Source: JBEBVQ01 sp037190845 | GTDB lineage: Bacteria > Bacteroidota > Bacteroidia > Chitinophagales > Chitinophagaceae | Reading direction: 5' to 3' | Assembly: GCA_037190845.1 (NCBI GenBank) | Contig: JBBCJI010000005.1 | Span: 248,001 to 312,000 of the forward strand | DNA: 64,000 nt | Shown: positions 34,711 through 42,751 of the stretch, in pieces | Layout of the letters: each line of letters begins with the position of its first letter | How positions within the stretch are numbered: position 1 is the stretch's first letter | Notes under the pieces: generated by a model | What the model was told of the DNA's origin: nothing | Seen by the model: the letters and a program-made list of their open reading frames with translations, nothing else | Databases searched by the model: none | Made by a program: the position numbers and the translations under genes

Positions 34711-35664
34711 ATGAGTGAGATCATATCCCCACGATCCAACCGGCGCTTTAGCATAAAAAACATTACCGGTTTTATTCTCCTGCTGGTATTAGCTGTTGTT
34801 TTTGGTATCAGCGGCATCAGCAAGATTGATTCGATACAAACATTTGAATGGTCTTTCCTTGATCTCGGCATCAGCAATTTTACCATGGCCGCCATACTCG
34901 CGCGTCTCCTGATAGGCCTGGAGCTTATGATCGCTGGCTTCCTGCTGTTTCATATTTTTTTGAAGTCATTTACCTACAAGCTTACAATAGTCCTGTTGAT
35001 CGTTTTTACCGTTTATCTGGTGTTGCTGATGCTTCAGCAGGGAAATGAAGGTAATTGTGGCTGTTTTGGAGAATGGATTTACATGAGCCCGCTTTCTTCG
35101 ATATGGAAGAATATTGCGATGATTGCGGTAACTGTTATCCTGTATTTTATCTATCCCGGCAGAACCTATAAGAACATGCCTGTTGTGGCATTGCTTGTTA
35201 CGCTTGTTGCACTGACGACTCCTTTTGTAGCCTATCCGCTGAATATCGGAGGTAACCCGCTTGTTGTAAAAGAACCTATAGATCTGGATGCTTTATATCG
35301 TCCCGGTATACCTAATCCGGACAGGGAGTTGCGGCAGGGCAAACATGTGGTTGCTTTCATGAGTCTTGGCTGTCCTCATTGCCGGAAAGCTGCATTTTTG
35401 CTGCAGATCATTCACCGGCAGCATCCGGATATTCCCATTTATCTTGTCATTGCAGGGCCGCCGGAGCAGGAGGAAGATTTTTTCAAAGAAACAAATGCAC
35501 GCGATGTGCCGCATCTCCGCTTCCGCGAACCTGAAGACTTCCTCAGTATGGCAGGGGCTTCTTTGCCGGCCATCTATTGGATCAACAATAGTGTGATCGA
35601 ACGGCAGGCCAATTATTTTCAGCTCGATCCGGTGGTGATCCGGGAGTGGATGGATGATAATTGA
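34711..35664 (+). CDS. MauE/DoxX-like membrane protein with C-terminal thioredoxin domain
   Basis: 317 residues. Four membrane helices in the first half (about 15-35, 50-75, 88-112, 130-150) carry the MauE-type NCGCFGEW motif between helices. A fifth helix lies near 165-185, followed by a periplasmic thioredoxin-like domain with SLGCPHCRKAAFLL (CPHC active site, near residue 220) and SLPAIYWI as cis-Pro strand. Such fusions deliver or accept electrons across the inner membrane for disulfide chemistry. The preceding Cys-rich lipoprotein is a plausible client. Confidence 0.85.
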   Translation: MSEIISPRSNRRFSIKNITGFILLLVLAVVFGISGISKIDSIQTFEWSFLDLGISNFTMAAILARLLIGLELMIAGFLLFHIFLKSFTYKLTIVLLIVFTVYLVLLMLQQGNEGNCGCFGEWIYMSPLSSIWKNIAMIAVTVILYFIYPGRTYKNMPVVALLVTLVALTTPFVAYPLNIGGNPLVVKEPIDLDALYRPGIPNPDRELRQGKHVVAFMSLGCPHCRKAAFLLQIIHRQHPDIPIYLVIAGPPEQEEDFFKETNARDVPHLRFREPEDFLSMAGASLPAIYWINNSVIERQANYFQLDPVVIREWMDDN

Positions 35665-35769
35665 TAATGGTTAATTAATCATTGACCATTAATAACTAAT
35701 TGCCTGTTTAAAATTCATCCGGATCGCCATTTATAATAATGGAAACATCCCCCTTCCCCCTTCGAAGGG

Positions 35770-36060
35770 TAATTATATATCAGTTGGGACAACTGAATTA
35801 TATCAAAGTGAGGAACTATACCAAGCTGCCATTTATTGTTTGATATTCATCAGCGCCGACGCTATACAACAATTATGATGTCATCCTGAGCGTGGAGCGA
35901 AGGATCCCACACAATGAGTGTCCCACATTAGATGAGATCCTTCATTGCGCTACGCTCCATTCTGGATGACGGAGTGGTTGTTCGAAGGAATTACTATCCT
36001 GGAAGCATCAGATGCCGAAAACATTTTTGACAAACCTTGTCCCAACTCATATATAGTCTC
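35770..36060. mobile_element. MITE family B nested inside MITE A
   Basis: The terminal inverted repeats 35774-35792 (TATATATCAGTTGGGACAA) and 36037-36055 match at 18 of 19 positions. The host sequence on either side is CCTTCGAAGGG / CCTTTGAAGGG, which may be an 11-bp target duplication. The centre holds a GTCATCC palindrome (35880-35970). No coding capacity. Confidence 0.7.
35880..35970. repeat. GTCATCC-type palindrome inside MITE B
   Basis: GTCATCCTGAGCGTGGAGCG with AAGGATCCCAC faces GAGATCCTTCATTGCGC and CTGGATGAC around a ~20-nt centre. Confidence 0.55.
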
Positions 36061-36185
36061 CCTTTGAAGGGGGAATTTACGCCGTTCTTTTATCATAGTT
36101 TCAATTGCAGAACGACCTGGTCGTCTCCCTTTCGAGGGGAGAACGTGAGGGGTGTTTTACCTTTTCGCTTTTTCACAAATCATTT

Positions 36186-36548
36186 TTAAACAGACTCTAA
36201 TAGCTGTCCACTCATCTTAAACAGCGCAGTTCCTTCATTTTTGAATACGGCATTCACTGAGAGAAGCTCGTTATCTCCTTGCCAGGTGATCGTTACTTCC
36301 GGTTCTGTGCCGGGAAGAATGAGCTGCAGGAATTTTACCTGAGGCGCCTGATTCAGGAACAGTTTATAGCCGGTCTGTTCCTCCATCAATTCTTTTACGA
36401 TCTGCATCATGCAGACACCGGGCACAACCGGTTGTTGTGGAAAATGTCCTTTAAAAATATCATGACCGGTATTAAATACGATCCGGCAGGTCAGGGTGTA
36501 GTCGCCAGGCTGTCTGTCGTGTACGGTATAAAAATCATTCTGTAGCAT
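36186..36548 (-). CDS. FabZ/ApeI-like 3-hydroxyacyl-ACP dehydratase
   Basis: A 120-residue hotdog-fold protein from the ATG at 36548 (the frame is open to 36644). The FabZ active-site block IFKGHFPQQPVVPGVCMMQI has catalytic His35. It is shorter than housekeeping FabZ and matches dehydratases of aryl-polyene/flexirubin clusters. It overlaps the preceding lipoprotein gene by 14 nt. Odd feature: the last codons GAG TCT GTT TAA lie inside MITE A. Without the insertion, the frame would read on through Leu-Val-Ile-Asn-Gly-Gln and stop, so the insertion exchanged only the last few residues. Confidence 0.82.
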   Translation of the reverse strand: MLQNDFYTVHDRQPGDYTLTCRIVFNTGHDIFKGHFPQQPVVPGVCMMQIVKELMEEQTGYKLFLNQAPQVKFLQLILPGTEPEVTITWQGDNELLSVNAVFKNEGTALFKMSGQLLESV

Positions 36549-37188
36549 GACGGATAATTTTGTGGAGCTGTATGGTGAAATGTGCTTTGTGGTGTTGGAA
36601 AAAGATTGTATCCGGCAGTGCTTGCGCTGTCTCTTTCCCGGCAATGGTTATGGTAGTGACTGTTTTTCTTTTCCCTGCATGCTCTATGCCGGATAAGGTG
36701 TTGTTGCTTTCAATATAGTATACACTTCCCTGTTCCAGCGGGAATTGATGATAGAGACTGTAGTCTTTTATGAAATGCTTTTCTGTTGCTGTATCCAGCC
36801 TCTTCATCAGCAACAGCCGGAGGTCTTTCTCCAGTGTGCGTATCACAGCCGGTTTGTCTAATTGGGGTATGATATGATGAACGGTAAAATCGTCCTGTTT
36901 ATTCCATCCGAAATCAAAAAACGAAAAGCCTATTTCATTCTGGAAAACCACCCGCGTACTACTGTCCGGAAGGTGTTTCAGCAGCAGCAGACCACTCAGA
37001 CGGAATGACTTCAGCAAAAATTTTCCTTCTACAACACAGCGATACAACTCTTTATCAAACAACGGTTTATATTGTAATGCAGTATGCACACCAGCGGATG
37101 CTACCGGCTGCAAGGCTTTATACGGTGCTTTACAACCCGCAGCCCAACACAGGATCAGCAAACTACTTAACCTTAAACAGTGCGTCAT
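36535..37188 (-). CDS. Lipoprotein next to LolA (DUF3261-like?)
   Basis: 217 residues with a signal peptide and lipobox (ILCWAAGC, Cys near 19). The mature protein is beta-rich (EGKFLLKSFRLSGLLLLKH, VVFQNEIGFSFFDFGWN). In size and context, between a LolA-like protein and a small dehydratase, it resembles the outer-membrane lipoprotein (DUF3261 type) of aryl-polyene clusters. I infer this mainly from position. It overlaps the lolA-like gene by 26 nt and the dehydratase gene by 14 nt, indicating tight coupling. Confidence 0.7.
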   Translation of the reverse strand: MTHCLRLSSLLILCWAAGCKAPYKALQPVASAGVHTALQYKPLFDKELYRCVVEGKFLLKSFRLSGLLLLKHLPDSSTRVVFQNEIGFSFFDFGWNKQDDFTVHHIIPQLDKPAVIRTLEKDLRLLLMKRLDTATEKHFIKDYSLYHQFPLEQGSVYYIESNNTLSGIEHAGKRKTVTTITIAGKETAQALPDTIFFQHHKAHFTIQLHKIIRHATE

Positions 37189-37798
37189 TCAGTGGGGTAT
37201 TATGCCGGATGTTTTTAAAATCCATGTCCGTGAAATCTCCGCCGGTTTCTGTCATGGTCAGGCGGGTTACATCAAAGTGTTTCCGATCCAGGTATACATC
37301 TATCCGGCTGAACATTTTTTTCATAGCATCTGTGGCAGGTGTTAACGAAAGCAGGTAGGCATTGTTGCTTTCCAGTGCGGCAACCGAAAAATCCGGGTTC
37401 CGGAGCACATTGCCGCTCATACAGTCTATAATGATACGGTTTACAGACTGCATTATCTTGCTGTTGCGTGTACTAATACGACTGGTTTTCTGCTCATCCT
37501 GCACCAGGATCTCTTCTCCATTCATCACCAGCAGATAAGTATAAGGTTCTGTATACGCTATGCGTATCCTGTTTTCTTTTTTAAAGAAGAATTGCCCTTT
37601 AGATGTGATCTTATCTTCCAGCAGTGACAGGTGTTTGGTTTGCGTAAAATCGCTGACAACGGATTCTTTGGATGCGTTCGCCTGATTAAGTGCTTGCCGA
37701 AACGCATCCGTATTTTTCAGCGGGGTATAACCTTTGGATTGCGCCTGTGCCATGATTGCCAGACAGGAGAAAATAACAACAGTGAGTATTTTACGCAT
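37163..37798 (-). CDS. LolA-like outer membrane lipoprotein carrier
   Basis: 211 residues from the ATG at 37798, with signal peptide MRKILTVVIFSCLAIMAQAQ. The LolA fold is shown by the SDFTQTKHLSLLEDKITSKG segment, FFFKKENRIRIAYTEPYTYLLVMNG and a half-barrel C-terminal with TRLTMTETGGDFTDMDFKNI. LolA-like proteins carry lipids or lipoproteins across the periplasm; cluster-associated copies are thought to carry pigment lipids. It overlaps the deacetylase gene by 8 nt. Confidence 0.85.
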   Translation of the reverse strand: MRKILTVVIFSCLAIMAQAQSKGYTPLKNTDAFRQALNQANASKESVVSDFTQTKHLSLLEDKITSKGQFFFKKENRIRIAYTEPYTYLLVMNGEEILVQDEQKTSRISTRNSKIMQSVNRIIIDCMSGNVLRNPDFSVAALESNNAYLLSLTPATDAMKKMFSRIDVYLDRKHFDVTRLTMTETGGDFTDMDFKNIRHNTPLNDALFKVK

Positions 37799-38558
37799 AT
37801 GCAGGTAAGTCGAGCAGTTGGTCAACGCGTACAAAGGTAAACCCCTTTTCCCGGGCACGTATGATGAGCGGCGTTAAAATTTCTCTCGTGACCGGCATGG
37901 AATCATGCAGGAGTATGATATCACCGCCTTTTAGCTTCTCCATAATACGTGCCAGCAGGGCTTCGGGGTCTTTCGCCATGGTGTCGTACGAACGCAGACT
38001 CCATCCTACTACGTGCATGCCGGAATATTTTACTGCAGCAGCGAGATTAGGATTGGTAACTCCATAGGGTGGACGGAAGAAGGCAGGTGTGCTGCCGGTG
38101 ATAGCGGTAAGCACTTTATTGGTTTGTTGCAGCTCACGTTTCATTTTCCCGGTACGCTGCAGATCAAAATCCCATTTATGATAATAGCTGTGATTACCGA
38201 TCAGATGCCCTTCTTCCTGCCAGCGGAGTATGATTTCGGGATGTGCTGCGGCATTTTTTCCTATGGAAAAAAAAGCGGCGGGTACTTGTTGTTCTTTCAG
38301 GATGTCCAGAATTGCTTCGGTTTCTTTGGCCGGGCCATCATCGAAGGTTAGGGCAATCCGGTGAGGACTGTTTCCGGAATGGTGTGCGTACATATAAAAG
38401 TTCCACCGGATGCAGGCTGCTCCGGCGACGAGTAACGGCACATACAAAATAACAGGGATCAGCAGCAGCCACCAGGATAAGCCATAAAGCATACAGCCAG
38501 CCACGAGTACACCTGTACAGGCAAAGAACGTAATGGTAAGGTGATGGAACGGGCGCAA
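37791..38558 (-). CDS. Polysaccharide deacetylase family protein
   Basis: 255 residues. Two N-terminal helices (about 8-50), then a NodB domain: ALTFDDGPAKETEAILDIL (TFDDGP motif, catalytic Asp pair, near residue 73), NHSYYHKWDF (HxxxH-like metal site), FFRPPYGVTNP and ILLHDSM. All catalytic motifs are present. Probably removes N-acetyl groups from a glycan, or acts on a glycolipid, on the outer face of the inner membrane. First of four overlapping genes (deacetylase, LolA-like, lipoprotein, dehydratase). Confidence 0.88.
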   Translation of the reverse strand: MRPFHHLTITFFACTGVLVAGCMLYGLSWWLLLIPVILYVPLLVAGAACIRWNFYMYAHHSGNSPHRIALTFDDGPAKETEAILDILKEQQVPAAFFSIGKNAAAHPEIILRWQEEGHLIGNHSYYHKWDFDLQRTGKMKRELQQTNKVLTAITGSTPAFFRPPYGVTNPNLAAAVKYSGMHVVGWSLRSYDTMAKDPEALLARIMEKLKGGDIILLHDSMPVTREILTPLIIRAREKGFTFVRVDQLLDLPAYA

Positions 38559-38945
38559 TTATTTTCCTTTTATGATACCCGCGAGCAGCAGCAGCCATCC
38601 TGCAATAAAGAAGACGCCGCCAACCGGGGTCACAAGATTAAATATACCAAGCCCACCTCCGTTCATTTTCAGAAATGTAAGCAGGTAGAGGGATCCGCTG
38701 AAGAGAATAATGCCGAGCAGGAAGCAGATATACGCTGATTTGACAACGGGTACAGGATATACGCTGTATAGTATCCCTGCTGCAAGAATGGCAAATACAT
38801 GATAGAAGTGGTAATCTACTCCTTTCTGGTAGATCTGTAACACTTCCGGTGTTACCCTGCTGCTGATTGCATGAGCGCCCATAGCCCCGAGGATCACAGC
38901 CAGAGCGCCAAGTACTGTTCCGGTAATTAATGCTGGTTTGTACAT
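38559..38945 (-). CDS. DUF423 membrane protein
   Basis: 128 residues with four membrane helices. The family marks are GALAVILGAMGAHAI near residue 15, YQKGVDYHFYH near 42 and FLLGIILFSGSLYLL. The function of DUF423 proteins is unknown. The start overlaps the aroK end by 19 nt, and the stop is immediately followed by the deacetylase ATG. Confidence 0.9.
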   Translation of the reverse strand: MYKPALITGTVLGALAVILGAMGAHAISSRVTPEVLQIYQKGVDYHFYHVFAILAAGILYSVYPVPVVKSAYICFLLGIILFSGSLYLLTFLKMNGGGLGIFNLVTPVGGVFFIAGWLLLLAGIIKGK

Positions 38946-39448
38946 GAGAGGATAATTTCCGTAAAGTTAGCGAGGGAAACGTTTTCTACCTGAAAAATAT
39001 GATCTGCCTGTTCATAAAACCGGCTTCTCTCTGCAATCAGTTCCTGTAGCCGTTTGTCAAGCCCGTCGGGATGACGGAGTAGCGGCCGGGATTCCACTTC
39101 CCGGAACAAATGTTTTCGTAAAGTTGTTATTTCTGCTTTGAGATAGACGACAATTCCGGCCTTTTTCATGCGCTGCATATTATCGAAGAAGCAGGGTGTG
39201 CCGCCGCCGCAGGCAACTATGGTAGCTGTTTTTTCATTTAAAATAATCTGATGCAGTAACTCCTGTTCCATTTGCCGGAAACCGGCTTCCCCCCGTCTTG
39301 CGAAAATGTCTGCTATCGAGAACAACTGGTTGGATTCCATCAATGTATCCATATCCATCCAGTCTGTACCGGTGGCTTCAGATATTTTCTCCGCCCAGTA
39401 GGATTTCCCGGCTCCAGGCATGCCTATTATAAATATCAGCTTGTTCAT
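38927..39448 (-). CDS. aroK: Shikimate kinase
   Basis: Phosphorylates shikimate in the chorismate pathway. 173 residues. P-loop GMPGAGKS near residue 9, the DMD shikimate-binding motif (WMDMDTLM), FRQMEQELL, CGGGTPCF near residue 80 and the lid ESRPLL. It overlaps pncC by 4 nt (ATGA) and DUF423 by 19 nt. Confidence 0.95.
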   Translation of the reverse strand: MNKLIFIIGMPGAGKSYWAEKISEATGTDWMDMDTLMESNQLFSIADIFARRGEAGFRQMEQELLHQIILNEKTATIVACGGGTPCFFDNMQRMKKAGIVVYLKAEITTLRKHLFREVESRPLLRHPDGLDKRLQELIAERSRFYEQADHIFQVENVSLANFTEIILSCTNQH

Positions 39449-39945
39449 AGTTTTTTATGTATGAATTTCCATATCATCAGCATACCCGTCCGGGCAGCTA
39501 TTTCCTTGTTCCCCGGCCTGTCATGATGGAAATGGTAAGTGGCAGATATTGTTTGTTCCCCGTCTGTTACGGCCATGCATATCGTACCAGCCGGTAAATC
39601 GCCGTCGTCGTCCGGGCCTAATAATCCGGTGATGCCGAATCCGTAATCCGCTTTCAGGATACGTTTTGCGCCTTCCGCCATTTCAATTGCTACGGGTTCG
39701 CTGACCACATGGTACTTCCGGATCGTTTCAGGCGATACGTTCAGTATGTCTTCCTTTACCGTATTCTGATAACACACAATGCTTCCCTGAAAATATCCCG
39801 CAGTACCGGGAATTTGTGTCAGCTTATCTGCAATCCGGCCACCGGTGCAGCTTTCTGCCAATCCAAGTGTCCGATTTATTCCGGTCAGGCTTTCATTGAT
39901 TCTCTGCTCAATATCTTCGAATGGTATTTCAATGGCTTCATTCAT
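39445..39945 (-). CDS. pncC: CinA-family nicotinamide-nucleotide amidohydrolase
   Basis: 166 residues from the ATG at 39945, consisting of the CinA C-terminal (PncC) domain alone. GLAESCTGGRIADKLTQIPG holds the catalytic Ser-Cys-Thr region; YGFGITGLLGPDDDGDLPAG is the second hallmark. The enzyme deamidates NMN to nicotinate mononucleotide. The frame is open to 40035, but the N-terminus there would be a basic stretch read from the thioesterase gene. Overlaps the thioesterase end by 8 nt. Confidence 0.92.
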   Translation of the reverse strand: MNEAIEIPFEDIEQRINESLTGINRTLGLAESCTGGRIADKLTQIPGTAGYFQGSIVCYQNTVKEDILNVSPETIRKYHVVSEPVAIEMAEGAKRILKADYGFGITGLLGPDDDGDLPAGTICMAVTDGEQTISATYHFHHDRPGNKEIAARTGMLMIWKFIHKKL

Positions 39946-40363
39946 GGCCGTTATTTGCAAAGAACGGCTGCAGCCGGTGCAGTAGTTCCGGGTGTATATT
40001 GATTTTCTTTTTTTTCTGCGGGTCGTAAAACACAAGGGTCGTTACTCCTTTGTTCAGCAACTGTCCCTGTTCATTATACAATTCTGAATGAAACCGGATA
40101 TGAGGTCCTTCCGGCAGCTCTTTCAGGAGCGTCTTTACCGTTATCAGATCATCATACAAAGCCGGCCGGAAATACTGTGTATGCAGCTCGACTACCGGCA
40201 TAAAGATGCCCATCTCTTCCAGTTGCCGGTATGTAAAGCCGAGGTGGCGGATAGCCTCTGCCCTGCCGGATTCATAATACAGCGCATAATTGCCGTAATA
40301 GAGATAGCCCATCTGGTCTGTCTCTCCGTACCGTACGCGTATTTGGGTTGCTGATGTATACAT
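39938..40363 (-). CDS. YbgC-like 4HBT acyl-CoA/ACP thioesterase
   Basis: 141 residues. The hotdog thioesterase signature RVRYGETDQMGYLYYGNYALYYE has its catalytic Asp near residue 15; FRPALYDDLITVKT and a long hydrophobic strand follow. It is a stand-alone thioesterase of the 4-hydroxybenzoyl-CoA type; such proteins also occur in aryl-polyene clusters. It lies 11 nt after the SDR gene. Confidence 0.92.
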   Translation of the reverse strand: MYTSATQIRVRYGETDQMGYLYYGNYALYYESGRAEAIRHLGFTYRQLEEMGIFMPVVELHTQYFRPALYDDLITVKTLLKELPEGPHIRFHSELYNEQGQLLNKGVTTLVFYDPQKKKKINIHPELLHRLQPFFANNGHE

Positions 40364-40374
40364 GGGACGGTGAT

Positions 40375-41148
40375 TTATTTTGATGCTTCCGGAGAACGGA
40401 CCGTATAAAATGCATTGGCTTGTGCCAGGCAGGTGATGGTCAGGTCATTGATACACACATGAGACGGCAGGTTTGCGCAATACCAGACGGCATCTGCTAT
40501 ATCTTCCGCATGTAACGGAAACACATTCTGATATACGCTCCGGGCTTTCTTTTCGTCACCCTTAAACCGCACCAGCGAAAATTCAGTTTCGGCCATACCC
40601 GGGTTAATTGCCGTTACTTTTATGCCGTAGGGTAGCAGGTCAATCCGCATCGCTTGTGTAAGGGCGTCTACTGCAAATTTTGTGGCGCAATAAACATTGC
40701 CGTTCTGATAGACCATCTTGCCTGCAGTAGATCCGATATTGAAAATATGTCCGCTTCGTGCAGTCCTCATCAGAGGTGCTACCTGGCGAGTGATATACAA
40801 AAGGCCTTTTACGTTTGTGTCGATCATTGCATCCCAGTCATCGGTATCCCCTTCGTCAACAGGCGCCAGCCCGGAAGCCAGCCCGGCATTATTGATCAGC
40901 ACGTCTACTCTATTTGTATATTCCAGCAACTGTTGTACTGCATCGGTAACCTGTGCTTTATTTCGTATGTCAAATACGAGTGGAATCACAGGAACGGAAA
41001 ATGTCTGCTCCCACTCTGTTTTTAAGGTATTAAGATGTTCTTTTCTTCTGCCAGTAATAATGACGGTATTGCCTTCACGTGCAAAACGCTGTGCTATGGC
41101 TTTGCCAAATCCGGAAGTAGCGCCTGTAATCAAAATATTCCTGCTCAT
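40375..41148 (-). CDS. Short-chain dehydrogenase/reductase (YdfG-like)
   Basis: 257 residues of the classical SDR fold. The cofactor motif is TGATSGFGKAIA with Arg following (GRRK, NADP-type). NNAGLASG and the Ser-Tyr-Lys triad (IGSTAGKMVYQNGNVYCATK) are intact. The C-terminal segment NPGMAETEFSLVRFKGDE matches the YdfG group of NADP-dependent 3-hydroxy acid dehydrogenases. ATG at 41148; an in-frame TTG sits at 41154. First gene of a nine-gene minus-strand run ending at 36186. Confidence 0.92.
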   Translation of the reverse strand: MSRNILITGATSGFGKAIAQRFAREGNTVIITGRRKEHLNTLKTEWEQTFSVPVIPLVFDIRNKAQVTDAVQQLLEYTNRVDVLINNAGLASGLAPVDEGDTDDWDAMIDTNVKGLLYITRQVAPLMRTARSGHIFNIGSTAGKMVYQNGNVYCATKFAVDALTQAMRIDLLPYGIKVTAINPGMAETEFSLVRFKGDEKKARSVYQNVFPLHAEDIADAVWYCANLPSHVCINDLTITCLAQANAFYTVRSPEASK

Positions 41149-41227
41149 CGCCAAGAGTTAAGCATGTCTTCGTTTCGTATTCCTCTGTCACATCCCTTCC
41201 TGCACATATAACATATGGGCCGGTGCA

Positions 41228-41638
41228 TTAAAAAACAAGACGGTCAATAAGCTGCTGCATATTGATCGTGGTAAGCGGCTTGTTGAGAAAATGGCGTACA
41301 GAGCGGTAGCTATTGCCACGTGTTATATCATTGGCATTGATTGATGAAGTAGCAAAAAAGACGACATAGTTACTGGTTATATCTTCTGGCAACGCTTCAA
41401 ACTGGTCGAGGAATGCAAATCCGTTCATGACCGGCATCTGTATGTCGAGAAGGATGATGTTTTTCGTGTTAGGATCCTGATTGCCGCCCTGTGCAATATA
41501 CTCAAGCGCTTTTTGTGCATACTGGAAAGATTTGACAGAGAGATAGCGTTGTGCATTTTGTACCACCTTTTCCGCAATAAGACAATCGAAGGGGCTGTCG
41601 TCTATAATAATAAAATGATATTGCTGTATCGGCTTCAT
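41228..41638 (-). CDS. Single-domain response regulator
   Basis: 136 residues, receiver domain only. Acidic pocket IIIDDSPFD, phospho-acceptor Asp in IILLDIQMPVMNGF (near residue 76) and signalling Lys in HFLNKPL. There is no output domain, so it probably passes phosphate or binds a target protein. Last gene of the five-gene signalling operon, 24 nt after the receiver-kinase hybrid. Confidence 0.92.
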   Translation of the reverse strand: MKPIQQYHFIIIDDSPFDCLIAEKVVQNAQRYLSVKSFQYAQKALEYIAQGGNQDPNTKNIILLDIQMPVMNGFAFLDQFEALPEDITSNYVVFFATSSINANDITRGNSYRSVRHFLNKPLTTINMQQLIDRLVF

Positions 41639-41662
41639 TCTTTTTTTTATTTGCGCTTATTT

Positions 41663-42751
41663 TTACTTGCCGGGAATGTTTATTTCAAAAAGAGTTCCTT
41701 CATTTTTCCGGGAAGATACAGCAATCCGGCCATTCAGCTTCTCCAAAGCATCTTTGACATTATACAGCCCGAATCCGGAGCCAAAACCCTCATTCGTAGC
41801 ACGGTAAAACATGTCGAAAATGTTCTCGAGGTATGCTTCATGGATACCGATTCCGTTATCCTGAACTTCAATATACGCATGGTTATCTTCTACTTCTATA
41901 CTGAGCCGTACATATTTATATTCTTTATCCCGTTTCTGGTATTTGAAGGCATTGGAAAGCAGGTTATTGAGAATAATATATAGCACAAGCTCATCGCTCC
42001 GGAAGCTGCCATTTATATCTGTACGAATGGAAAAGTCAATATTATTGGTGACGCCGTCAAGCTTGTAGATTCCTTTCAGATTGGCCAGTAATTCTTCAAA
42101 ATTCACTTCCGTGATATTGAGCTGACCTCGTTTGATCGTGTAATAATCGTGTATGTTATGGATAAAGCCATCCAGCTTTACCATAGATTGTGCCATCATA
42201 TCCAGCATTTCGTGGATTTCATAGGTCGTTTTGGCTGATTTTGCAATATTGATGGCTCCCAGTACACTGAGGATAGGGCTGCGAAGATCATGCGTGACAC
42301 TGTAGGCAAATTTATCCAGCTCCGTATTTGCTTTAATCAGTTCGATATTTCTTTCGGATAATAATGAGGTCGCTTCGTAATAGTTATAGGCCTCTTCTAT
42401 TGCAGCCCGCATATCATCTTCCTGCCAGGGTTTCTGGATATATCGGAACACATGTCCTTTGTTGATGGCTGCTATCACAGCTTTTACATCGGTATAGCCG
42501 GTACAAAGCATCCGAACGGGGGCAGGATGGATGCTTTGTATTTCTTCAAAGAATTCTACGCCTGTCTTCCCGGGCATACGCTGGTCACTGATGAGCACAG
42601 CGATATCCGGATGAGTCTCCAGCAGGTTCATCGCTTTAGCCGGTGATTGTGCCGTAAGTACCTCATATTCCCGCCGGAATGTTGCCTTAAACCCAACCAG
42701 ATTGTTTGGCTCATCATCAATATAAAGTACTTTGATTCTCTCCTCCATCAT
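41663..42751 (-). CDS. Receiver-histidine kinase hybrid
   Basis: 362 residues with the receiver at the N-terminus (about 6-125; VLYIDDEPNN, phospho-acceptor in LISDQRMPGKTGVEFFEEI, Lys in YIQKPWQ), a helical linker, then HisKA (AYSVTHDLRSPILSVLGAIN, His near 155) and HATPase (NNLLSNAFKYQ, VQDNGIGI, GFGSGFGLYNV). Receiver-first kinases usually accept phosphate from an upstream kinase that controls their activity. The receiver is closely similar to the lone receiver at 47785-48249. Start and preceding stop overlap by 1 nt. Confidence 0.93.
   Translation of the reverse strand: MMEERIKVLYIDDEPNNLVGFKATFRREYEVLTAQSPAKAMNLLETHPDIAVLISDQRMPGKTGVEFFEEIQSIHPAPVRMLCTGYTDVKAVIAAINKGHVFRYIQKPWQEDDMRAAIEEAYNYYEATSLLSERNIELIKANTELDKFAYSVTHDLRSPILSVLGAINIAKSAKTTYEIHEMLDMMAQSMVKLDGFIHNIHDYYTIKRGQLNITEVNFEELLANLKGIYKLDGVTNNIDFSIRTDINGSFRSDELVLYIILNNLLSNAFKYQKRDKEYKYVRLSIEVEDNHAYIEVQDNGIGIHEAYLENIFDMFYRATNEGFGSGFGLYNVKDALEKLNGRIAVSSRKNEGTLFEINIPGK

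Larger units (their letters stand above)
35700..36197 (-). mobile_element. MITE family A, copy 2 (interrupted)
   Basis: Reverse-orientation copy of the element at 50952-51176. The ends are TTGCCTGTTTAAAA (left, two changes) and TTTTTAAACAGACTC (right), with TAA on both sides (35697-35699 and 36198-36200) as target duplication. The internal text GGAAACATCCCCCTTCCCCC, GAAGGGGGAATTTACGCCG and CCCCTCACGTTCTCCCC (minus strand) aligns with copy 1. It is split by a second element at 35770-36060. The right end forms the last codons of the dehydratase gene. Confidence 0.8.

Noticed and set aside
35700..36197. Deletion breakpoint truncating the dehydratase and its cluster
   Set aside because: TAA target duplications on both sides show a simple insertion; joining the flanks restores a normal stop a few codons later.
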